Shown in pieces: positions 1-5,443 of a stretch of DNA of 6,274 bases. The number at the start of each line of letters is the position of its first letter. Positions within the stretch are counted from its first letter, which is position 1. The position numbers and the translations under genes were made by a program. Source of the stretch: Litoreibacter sp. (GTDB lineage: Bacteria > Pseudomonadota > Alphaproteobacteria > Rhodobacterales > Rhodobacteraceae); assembly GCA_013042765.1 (NCBI GenBank), contig JABDPP010000059.1, positions 1 through 6,274 of the forward strand. The letters are read 5' to 3'. The notes beneath the pieces were generated by a model. That model searched no databases. It was not told where the DNA came from and saw nothing but the letters and a program-made list of their open reading frames with translations.

Positions 1-1182
1 GAAGTCCTCGTTGATCTCGTCCATTTCCAGAACGATGTCATAAGGCACCTTGGCTTCCGCGAGCAGCACGTTCATGTGGCCCGGCAGACGCCCGGCAACA
101 GGGTGGATCGCAAAGCGAACATTCTTGCCCTTGGCGCGCAGCTTGCGGACCAGTTCAGAAACGCTCTGCTGTGCCTGCGCAACAGCCATACCGTAGCCGG
201 GGATGATAATGACGCTGTCAGCGTCGTTCAGAGCCGCTGCGACACCGTCGGCGTCGATGGCAACCTGTTCACCCTCGACTTCCATCTGCGGCCCAGAGGA
301 GCCACCGAAACCACCAAGGATCACGCTGACGAAGGCCCGGTTCATGGCCTTACACATGATGTAGGACAGGATCGCACCAGACGAGCCCACCAGTGCACCA
401 ACAACGATCAGAAGGTCATTGCCGAGGCTGAAGCCGATGGCCGCAGCCGCCCAGCCCGAGTAGCTGTTGAGCATGGAGACAACCACCGGCATGTCGGCGC
501 CGCCGATGCCCATGATCAGGTGATAACCGATGAAGAGCGCCAGCAGCGTCAGGAGGACCAGTGTCCAGCTGCCCGTGCCGCCCAGATACGCAGCCGCAAG
601 GACCAGCGACAGGGCCGCAGCGGCCGCATTCAGGAGGTGACCGCCGGGCAGCTGCTTGGCTGCACTGTCGACCTTGCCTGCGAGCTTGCCGTAGGCAATG
701 ACGGAGCCAGTGAAGGTCACAGCGCCGATCCACACGCCAAGCACCAGTTCGACCCGCAGGATCGAATGCTCAATCGGTGTTTTCTTGGCCAGAAGACCCG
801 CAAAGCCCTCAACGGTTGCCTTGCGCGTCGCCTCGTCCATGGCCAGCACACGGCCAAGCTCGATATCCGCGTTGAAGCCAACAAAGACGGCGGCGAGACC
901 CACCAGCGAGTGCATGATCGCAACAAGCTCGGGCATCTGGGTCATCTGCACCTTGGTCGCCAGCTGGTAGCCGACGGCTGCACCCATGGCGATCAGGATG
1001 ACCGAAGCCCCCCAAAGGCCCTGTCCGGGCCCGATCAGGGTGGCCAGAACTGCGATCCCCATACCGACGATGCCATACCATACTGCGCGTTTTGCGCTCT
1101 CTTGTCCGCTCAGTCCCCCCAACGAGAGAATGAAAAGAACTGCCGCAACCACATAGGCTGCAATTGTAAATCCGAAGTCCAT
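1..1182 (-). CDS. pntB: NAD(P) transhydrogenase subunit beta, C-terminus cut by window edge
   Basis: This is the beta subunit of the inner-membrane transhydrogenase, which couples proton entry to hydride transfer from NADH to NADP+. The 394 visible codons start at ATG 1182-1180 ([17 protein letters not shown]) and stay open to base 1. Residues 1 to about 285 are hydrophobic, with some eight or nine membrane segments (domain II). [10 protein letters not shown] places His91 exactly where E. coli PntB has its proton-pathway histidine. [20 protein letters not shown] (about 227-246) and [20 protein letters not shown] (about 262-281) are near-invariant family blocks. The NADP(H)-binding domain III follows, with [11 protein letters not shown] at 328-338 and [20 protein letters not shown] at 360-379. 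E. coli PntB has 462 residues, so about 80 C-terminal ones, including the GANDTVNPA-type block, lie outside the window. It sits 13 bp behind pntA in one operon. Identification is very secure. Confidence 0.97.
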   Translation of the reverse strand, partial: MDFGFTIAAYVVAAVLFILSLGGLSGQESAKRAVWYGIVGMGIAVLATLIGPGQGLWGASVILIAMGAAVGYQLATKVQMTQMPELVAIMHSLVGLAAVFVGFNADIELGRVLAMDEATRKATVEGFAGLLAKKTPIEHSILRVELVLGVWIGAVTFTGSVIAYGKLAGKVDSAAKQLPGGHLLNAAAAALSLVLAAAYLGGTGSWTLVLLTLLALFIGYHLIMGIGGADMPVVVSMLNSYSGWAAAAIGFSLGNDLLIVVGALVGSSGAILSYIMCKAMNRAFVSVILGGFGGSSGPQMEVEGEQVAIDADGVAAALNDADSVIIIPGYGMAVAQAQQSVSELVRKLRAKGKNVRFAIHPVAGRLPGHMNVLLAEAKVPYDIVLEMDEINEDF

Positions 1183-1191
1183 AACCCGCTG

Positions 1192-1198
1192 CTCCTTA
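1192..1198 (-). promoter_or_regulatory. pntB ribosome binding site overlapping the pntA stop codon
   Basis: Read on the minus strand, TAAGGAG lies nine bases before the pntB ATG. The core AAGGAG is a near-perfect Shine-Dalgarno sequence, and its first bases are the TAA stop of pntA. Ribosomes finishing pntA therefore terminate on the pntB entry site, which suggests coupled translation and matched subunit amounts. It also fixes the pntB start at 1182. Confidence 0.85.
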
Positions 1199-2770
1199 GG
1201 ATTTCTGGAACATGGCGAGCATGCGCCGTGTCACGAGGAAGCCGCCGAAGATATTGATCGACGCCATGAAGATGCCGGCCGCCGCGAGAAGCGTGATCAG
1301 CAGCGAACTTGACCCGATCTGTATCAGTGCGCCGAGGATGATGATCGACGAGATCGCGTTGGTAACCGCCATCAAAGGCGTGTGCAGGCTGTGCGCCACG
1401 TTCCAGATCACCTGGAAACCGACGAAAACCGACAGAACGAAGACGATGAAGTGCTGCATGAAGCTCGCCGGGGCAACGAGGCCCACTGCCAGCAGCAGGG
1501 CTGCACTCACGCCGATCAAAGTGACCTGTTGCTTGGTCTGAGCTTTGAAGGCCGCGGCCTCCTCCGCCTTGATCTCCTCAGGCGTCTTCTCCTTCGGGGG
1601 CTCTTTCTTCGGGGCTGCCGCGATCGCTGCCACTTTCGGCGGCGGTGGCGGATAGGTGATTTCCTTGTCGAAGGTCACCGTCGCACCGCGGATCACGTCG
1701 TCTTCCATGTCATGGACCAGAACACCGTCTTTTTCCGGGGTCAGGTCCGTCATCATGTGACGGATGTTCGTGGAGTAAAGCGTCGAGGACTGTGCAGCCA
1801 TGCGGCTCGGGAAATCGGTGTACCCGACGATGGTCACGCCATTGTCAGTCACGATCTTCTCGTCCATCACGGTCAGCTTGCAGTTGCCCCCCTTTTCGGC
1901 CGCGAGGTCAATAATGACCGAACCCGGTTTCATCGCCTTGACCATGTCTTCCGTCCACAGTTCCGGCGCTTCGCGGTTCGGGATCAGAGCGGTACAGATG
2001 ACGATATCGATCTCGGGCGCCATCTCGCGGAATTTTTCGAGTTGCTTTTCGCGGAACTCGGGCGAAGACGGGGCAGCGTAGCCGCCAGTGGCCGCACTGT
2101 CCTGACCGGTTTCCTCAAACTCGAGGAAGACGAATTCGGCGCCCATGGATTCAATCTGCTCGGCCACTTCCGGCCGCACGTCGAACGCGTAGGTGATCGC
2201 ACCCAGCGAGGTCGCCGTTCCGATGGCCGCCAGACCGGCAACACCGGCGCCAACCACCAGCACCTTGGCCGGCGGAACTTTACCTGCAGCCGTCACCTGA
2301 CCGGTGAAGAAGCGACCAAAATTGTTACCGGCTTCGATCACCGCTCGGTAACCCGCGATATTGGCCATCGAGGAGAGCGCGTCCATCTTCTGGGCGCGGC
2401 TGATGCGCGGAACCATTTCCATGGCCAGCACATTCGTGCCCTTCTTGGCCGCGGCTGCCATCAGCTCATCATTGGCTGCCGGATTGAAGAAGGAGATCAG
2501 CGTCTGCCCCGCGCGCATCCGCTTGGCCTCGTCCATCGAGGGCGGACGCACCTTGGCAACGATATCCGCGGCTTTCCAGAGCGCGGCGGCGGTCTTGACG
2601 ACCTCTACGCCGGCCTCCTTGTAAGCGGCATCGCTGAACCCGGCTGCGAGGCCGGCCTTGGTTTCGATCACGCACTCGTAGCCGAGTTTCTGCAACTGGA
2701 TCGCGGAGTCCGGCGTCATCGCAACGCGGGCTTCTCCCTCAAAAATTTCTTTCGGCGCCCCGATCTTCAT
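1196..2770 (-). CDS. pntA: NAD(P) transhydrogenase subunit alpha, complete single-chain form
   Basis: This is the alpha subunit of the proton-translocating transhydrogenase, carrying the NAD(H)-binding domain I and part of the membrane domain. The protein has 524 residues (E. coli PntA: 510). It starts with the typical MKIGAPKE. The conserved nucleotide loop is present as RISRAQKMD, with Arg122, Gln127 and Asp130 matching the Arg-Gln-Asp triad known from the R. rubrum enzyme. The Rossmann motif GAGVAG is at 174-179, with Asp197 at the end of the next strand, and the mobile loop with Tyr231 lies around 220-235. A Pro/Ala/Lys/Glu-rich linker (about 374-412) starts with five prolines. Four hydrophobic segments follow at about 416-433, 437-457, 467-486 and 489-512. 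R. rubrum divides these parts between PntAA and PntAB; here they are one chain. ATG 2770 is supported by GAGGGA six bases upstream. pntB follows at once. Confidence 0.97.
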   Translation of the reverse strand: MKIGAPKEIFEGEARVAMTPDSAIQLQKLGYECVIETKAGLAAGFSDAAYKEAGVEVVKTAAALWKAADIVAKVRPPSMDEAKRMRAGQTLISFFNPAANDELMAAAAKKGTNVLAMEMVPRISRAQKMDALSSMANIAGYRAVIEAGNNFGRFFTGQVTAAGKVPPAKVLVVGAGVAGLAAIGTATSLGAITYAFDVRPEVAEQIESMGAEFVFLEFEETGQDSAATGGYAAPSSPEFREKQLEKFREMAPEIDIVICTALIPNREAPELWTEDMVKAMKPGSVIIDLAAEKGGNCKLTVMDEKIVTDNGVTIVGYTDFPSRMAAQSSTLYSTNIRHMMTDLTPEKDGVLVHDMEDDVIRGATVTFDKEITYPPPPPKVAAIAAAPKKEPPKEKTPEEIKAEEAAAFKAQTKQQVTLIGVSAALLLAVGLVAPASFMQHFIVFVLSVFVGFQVIWNVAHSLHTPLMAVTNAISSIIILGALIQIGSSSLLITLLAAAGIFMASINIFGGFLVTRRMLAMFQKS

Positions 2771-2776
2771 TATGGG

Positions 2777-2782
2777 TCCCTC
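2777..2782 (-). promoter_or_regulatory. pntA ribosome binding site
   Basis: On the minus strand GAGGGA stands six bases before the pntA ATG at 2770. Spacing and purine content fit a Shine-Dalgarno sequence and support this start over internal methionines, in agreement with the family-typical N-terminus MKIGAPKE. Confidence 0.65.
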
Positions 2783-2820
2783 GTGTTATGTTTCAGCGCG
2801 TCGCGCGCGCGGATGCAGGC

Positions 2821-2849
2821 TCTTAACACCTGCCGAGACGGAATCTCAA
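2821..2849 (-). promoter_or_regulatory. Weak candidate promoter for pntAB
   Basis: On the minus strand a TTGAGA box (2849-2844) and a TTAAGA box (2826-2821) are separated by 17 bases, placing a transcription start near 2814 and leaving a leader of about 44 bases before pntA. The -35-like box is reasonable and the -10-like box is poor. The pair overlaps the 2827-2857 inverted repeat, which could make it controllable. This is a reading by eye of degenerate consensus sequences, so it is tentative. Confidence 0.25.
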
Positions 2850-2857
2850 GGCAGGTG
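2827..2857. repeat. Inverted repeat in the pntA upstream region
   Basis: CACCTGCC (2827-2834) and GGCAGGTG (2850-2857) are perfect 8-bp inverted arms. Just inside them GAGA (2835-2838) pairs with TCTC (2844-2847), leaving a five-base loop and a two-base bulge. No T-run follows on either strand, so a Rho-independent terminator is unlikely. It may be a bipartite operator or, if transcribed, an RNA hairpin. The symmetry is directly visible; any role is inferred. Confidence 0.55.
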
Positions 2858-2891
2858 GCCCGGATTTGACCATGCCGTGTTTCAGATGGCC

Positions 2892-2928
2892 TTAGCGCTA
2901 AAATGATGCGCTGGACGCGTTCGTCCAG
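2892..2928 (+). promoter_or_regulatory. Candidate operator/promoter region of the SDR-kynU operon
   Basis: Two symmetric elements lie within 37 bp. TTAGCGCTAA (2892-2901) is a perfect 10-bp palindrome. CTGGACG and CGTCCAG (2911-2917 and 2922-2928) form a perfect inverted repeat around a CGTT spacer. TAAAAT (2899-2904) could be a -10 box, which would put the transcription start near the left arm of the second dyad, a normal place for a repressor operator. No convincing -35 box stands 16-18 bases upstream of it. The dyad has the size and shape of a dimeric helix-turn-helix regulator site, but the regulator is not in the window. Confidence 0.4.
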
Positions 2929-2956
2929 TCGGCATATGTCAAAGAGGACGGAAAAC

Positions 2957-2961
2957 AGGGA
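2957..2961 (+). promoter_or_regulatory. Ribosome binding site of the SDR gene
   Basis: AGGGA lies six bases before ATG 2968 and supports that start, which gives the expected short N-terminus before the first beta strand and the glycine-rich cofactor motif. Confidence 0.55.
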
Positions 2962-2967
2962 AAAACC

Positions 2968-3726
2968 ATGGAAATAAAGGGCAAACACGCCTTGGTGACG
3001 GGCGGCGGCACGGGAATCGGGCTTGCGATCTCGCAGGCGCTGGCCGAGGCCGGGGCTCAGGTTACGATCACCGGACGCCGGGTTTCGCTTCTGGAACAAA
3101 TCGCCGCAACGCACCCTGCGCTGCACCCGATCGGGATGGATGTCACCGATGCCGATTCCGTACACAATGGTGTACAAGAGGCGATCACCGCCTGCGGGCC
3201 GGTGCAGATCTGCGTCGCCAATGCCGGGATCGCGGAGGGCCGCAGCCTAGCCAAGACCGATCTGGCCTTCTGGCAGAGGATCATGCGCACCAATCTCGAC
3301 GGGGCGTACCTGACCATCCAGGCCTGCCTGCCCGGCATGTTGAGCACCGACTGGGGCCGGGTGATTGCCGTGGCCTCGATCGCAGGCGTACGCGGGTTGA
3401 AAGGCGGCGCGGCCTATACCGCCTCCAAACACGGGATGGTGGGCCTGATCCGGGCCCTGAGCGAGGATTTCATGGGCAAGCCCTACACGTTCAACGCGCT
3501 CTGCCCGGGATACGTGGACACCGATATCGTGAGCCAGAATGTCGACTCGATCTCGGCACGGGCGGGGATCAGCGAGGCGGAGGCGATGGATATCATGATC
3601 AACGCCAACCGCCACCAGCGCCTGATCGCCCCGGAAGAAATCGGCGCAGCGGCGCGCTGGCTCTGCGGGCCGGGATCGCAGAGCGTGAACGGTCAAACAA
3701 TCGAGATTGCCGGCGGTCAGGTCTGA
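2968..3726 (+). CDS. Classical short-chain dehydrogenase/reductase, probably NADP(H)-dependent
   Basis: A cytosolic oxidoreductase of the classical SDR family, 252 residues, which is the usual family length. All hallmarks are present. The cofactor loop is TGGGTGIG at 11-18, Asp58 follows in the DVT block, and NAG is at 85-87. The catalytic tetrad is Asn109, Ser137, Tyr150 and Lys154 (YTASK), and CPGYVDTDI follows from 179. After the second beta strand the sequence is GRR (36-38) with no acidic residue, which in this family usually favours NADP(H). The C-terminal part (ISEAEAMDI, RHQRLIAPEEIGAAARWL) recalls 3-hydroxyacyl-CoA and 3-hydroxybutyrate dehydrogenases, but the substrate cannot be read from the sequence. 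It is first in a run with kynU, 44 bp upstream, so a role in kynurenine or anthranilate breakdown is plausible but inferred. It diverges from pntAB across a dyad-rich spacer. Confidence 0.9.
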   Translation: MEIKGKHALVTGGGTGIGLAISQALAEAGAQVTITGRRVSLLEQIAATHPALHPIGMDVTDADSVHNGVQEAITACGPVQICVANAGIAEGRSLAKTDLAFWQRIMRTNLDGAYLTIQACLPGMLSTDWGRVIAVASIAGVRGLKGGAAYTASKHGMVGLIRALSEDFMGKPYTFNALCPGYVDTDIVSQNVDSISARAGISEAEAMDIMINANRHQRLIAPEEIGAAARWLCGPGSQSVNGQTIEIAGGQV

Positions 3727-3737
3727 AGTGGCCACCC

Positions 3738-3764
3738 TTTGCCTCCGGCGGGGATATTTTGGGG
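3738..3764 (+). repeat. Possible Rhodobacterales-type intergenic repeat before kynU
   Basis: The spacer between the SDR gene and kynU carries CCTCCGGCGGGGATATTTT (3742-3760) followed by GGGG. CCTC (3742-3745) can pair weakly with GGGG (3750-3753), and the following ATATTTT gives it a terminator-like look, though the stem is only four pairs with one G-T. I recall very similar sequences between many genes of roseobacters. That is memory, not a search, and only one copy occurs in this window. Its right end also supplies the purines in front of the kynU start. Confidence 0.4.
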
Positions 3765-3770
3765 AAAGTG

Positions 3771-4964
3771 ATGGATATCTTTGAAAGAACGCGCGCCATG
3801 TTCCATTTGCCCGAGGGCGTGACCTATCTCGATGGCAATTCGCTGGGACCACTTCCCATCGCCGCGCAGGAGCGGGTCGATGCGATGCTGCGCGATCAAT
3901 GGGGCGAGATGCTGATTACCGGTTGGAACAAGGCCGGATGGATGGACCAGCCCGCGCGTGTCGGAGACCGTATCGCGCGCCTGATCGGTGCCCCCTCGGG
4001 ATCGGTGGTGATGGGCGACACACTATCGATCAAGGTCTATCAGGCGCTGGCGAGTGCGTTGGAGCTGAACCCCGGACGCAAGGTTATCCTGTCTGACAGC
4101 GGCAATTTCCCCTCAGATCTCTACATGGCGGATGGATTGATCCGGACGCTCGATCGCGGCCTAGAGTTGAAAGCCCCGGCACCGGAGGAGGTCGCCGCGC
4201 ATCTCGACAGCGATGTGGCAGTCCTGATGCTCACCCAAGTCGATTACCGGACCGGACGAATGCATGACATGGAAGCCCTGACCCGGGCCGCGCATGCGGC
4301 CGGTGCGCTGGTGATCTGGGATCTTGCCCATTCCGCAGGCGCCGTGCCGGTGGATCTGGCAGGCTGCGACGCAGATTTTGCCGTGGGCTGCAGCTACAAG
4401 TTTCTAAATTCCGGCCCTGGCGGCCCGGCCTTCATTTACGTGCACCCCAAGCACGCCACGCAAGTGCGCCCTGCCCTGTCTGGCTGGCTCGGCCATGAAC
4501 AGCCCTTTGCCTTTGATCCTGATTACCGGCCCGGCGCGGGCATCGAGCGGATGCGCGTGGGCACGCCCCCGGTGATCCAGATGGCCGCACTCGAGGCGGC
4601 TTTGGACATTTGGGACCTTGTCGATATGGACGCGGTGCGCGCCCGGTCGATCGAGCTGTCGGAGCTTTTCATTGCACTTGTTGAGGAGAAATGCCCCGAG
4701 CTGACGGTTGTCTCCCCCCGCGATCCGGCCACGAGAGGCAGCCAGGTCGCTTTTTCCCATCCGGAGGGCTATGCGATCATGCAGGCGCTGATCTCGAAAG
4801 GTGTCATTGGTGATTTTCGCGCCCCCGACATCTTGCGCTTTGGAATTACGCCCCTTTATACAAACTCGAACGACATTATCCGTGCGGCCTCCACGCTGCA
4901 CAAAATCATGGAGGAACGCCTTTGGGATCGGGACGCGTATCGGGTTCGCGCCCGAGTCACGTGA
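3771..4964 (+). CDS. kynU: Kynureninase
   Basis: A PLP-dependent cytosolic enzyme that hydrolyses L-kynurenine (or 3-hydroxykynurenine) to anthranilate (or 3-hydroxyanthranilate) and L-alanine in tryptophan degradation. With the ATG at 3771 it has 397 residues, within the usual 390-420 range. Family signatures occur in order: YLDGNSLG (19-26); DSGNFPSDLY (109-118), with Phe113 and Asp116 at the cofactor ring; WDLAHSAG with Asp184 and His187; CSYKFLNSGPGG with Tyr209 and the Schiff-base Lys210; SGWLGHEQPF; and ERMRVGTPP. These match Asp132, Asp201, His204, Tyr226 and Lys227 of the Pseudomonas fluorescens enzyme. A TTG at 3759 could add four residues, but the ATG with GGGG six bases upstream gives a natural N-terminus. 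No other kynurenine-pathway gene lies in the window. Its TGA overlaps the start of the next gene. Confidence 0.95.
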   Translation: MDIFERTRAMFHLPEGVTYLDGNSLGPLPIAAQERVDAMLRDQWGEMLITGWNKAGWMDQPARVGDRIARLIGAPSGSVVMGDTLSIKVYQALASALELNPGRKVILSDSGNFPSDLYMADGLIRTLDRGLELKAPAPEEVAAHLDSDVAVLMLTQVDYRTGRMHDMEALTRAAHAAGALVIWDLAHSAGAVPVDLAGCDADFAVGCSYKFLNSGPGGPAFIYVHPKHATQVRPALSGWLGHEQPFAFDPDYRPGAGIERMRVGTPPVIQMAALEAALDIWDLVDMDAVRARSIELSELFIALVEEKCPELTVVSPRDPATRGSQVAFSHPEGYAIMQALISKGVIGDFRAPDILRFGITPLYTNSNDIIRAASTLHKIMEERLWDRDAYRVRARVT

Positions 4965-5425
4965 AATTGCGCCGGTTTTGCGACCGGGATGCAAAGGCCA
5001 CCTACGACATTTTCTTCACTTCGGTTCGCAAGGGCACGGCAGAGCATTATTCGTTGCGCCAACGCGAAGCTTGGGCGGGCTCAAGCGTCCAGCCCGAAAA
5101 CTGGTGCCGCCGGCTAGGCTCACAGCACACGCTGGTTGCAGAAATGGAAGGCCGGATCGTTGGCTTCATGAGCCTCAAGGAGAGCGGTTTTCTGGACCTT
5201 GCTTTCGTGTTTCCCAACACGATGGGCACCCGGGTATCTGATCGGCTCTACGAGGCGCTGGAGGAATGGGCGCGGGAGCAGAAGCTGGAAAAGCTCACCA
5301 CCAATGCAAGCCATCTCGCCCGGTCGTTCCTTGCCAGATATGGCTGGGAGGTTGTGAAAGCACAGACCGTCATGTCCAACGGGCGCGAGATCGAGAATTT
5401 CCAGATGGAGAAATTGCTGACCTGA
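4961..5425 (+). CDS. GNAT-family N-acetyltransferase, YafP-like
   Basis: A small soluble protein of the GCN5-related acetyltransferase fold, 154 residues from GTG 4961. This start overlaps the kynU stop (GTGA, 4961-4964) and gives the typical GNAT opening MKLRRFCDRDA; a TTG at 4922 would add 13 atypical residues inside kynU. The layout resembles E. coli YafP: HYSLRQREAWA (29-39), a beta-strand LVAEMEGRIVGFMSL (58-72), DLAFVFP (79-85), then LTTNASHLARSFLARYGWE (112-130) and a C-terminal NFQMEK. The pyrophosphate loop is unusual: PNTMGTRVSDRL (85-96) has Arg91 where the Q/R-x-x-G-x-G/A motif normally has its first glycine. The substrate is unknown. Tight coupling to kynU suggests a shared metabolic setting, possibly handling an aromatic amine such as anthranilate, but this is speculation. 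Confidence 0.85.
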   Translation: MKLRRFCDRDAKATYDIFFTSVRKGTAEHYSLRQREAWAGSSVQPENWCRRLGSQHTLVAEMEGRIVGFMSLKESGFLDLAFVFPNTMGTRVSDRLYEALEEWAREQKLEKLTTNASHLARSFLARYGWEVVKAQTVMSNGREIENFQMEKLLT

Positions 5426-5443
5426 CATCGACATGCCAGCGGC

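Noticed and set aside
76..1257. Long plus-strand reading frame of 393 codons opposite pntB
   Set aside because: It is antisense to a gene with unmistakable PntB motifs. Its translation is rich in Arg, His, Asp and Gln without any domain pattern, as expected from the reverse frame of GC-rich codons.
1382..2869. Plus-strand reading frame of 495 codons opposite pntA
   Set aside because: The low-complexity His/Arg/Gly-rich translation has no recognisable motif and lies fully against the well-conserved pntA, so it is a shadow frame.
2866..2871. TTGACC as a -35 box for the SDR gene
   Set aside because: No -10-like hexamer lies 16-18 bases downstream; the only good one (TAAAAT at 2899) is 27 bases away. 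It also lacks the second half of a TTGACCA-NN-TGGTCAA type operator.
3247..3852. Minus-strand reading frame opposite the SDR gene and the kynU start
   Set aside because: The composition is typical of a reverse frame, there is no family motif, and it conflicts with the catalytic regions of a clear SDR gene.
4922..4960. TTG start that would lengthen the GNAT protein by 13 residues
   Set aside because: The extension lies wholly inside kynU and reads as atypical sequence before the usual GNAT N-terminus. The GTG overlapping the kynU stop is the better start.
4404..4994. Minus-strand reading frame of 196 codons opposite the end of kynU
   Set aside because: There is no domain signal, and it is antisense to the conserved PLP-lysine half of kynureninase.
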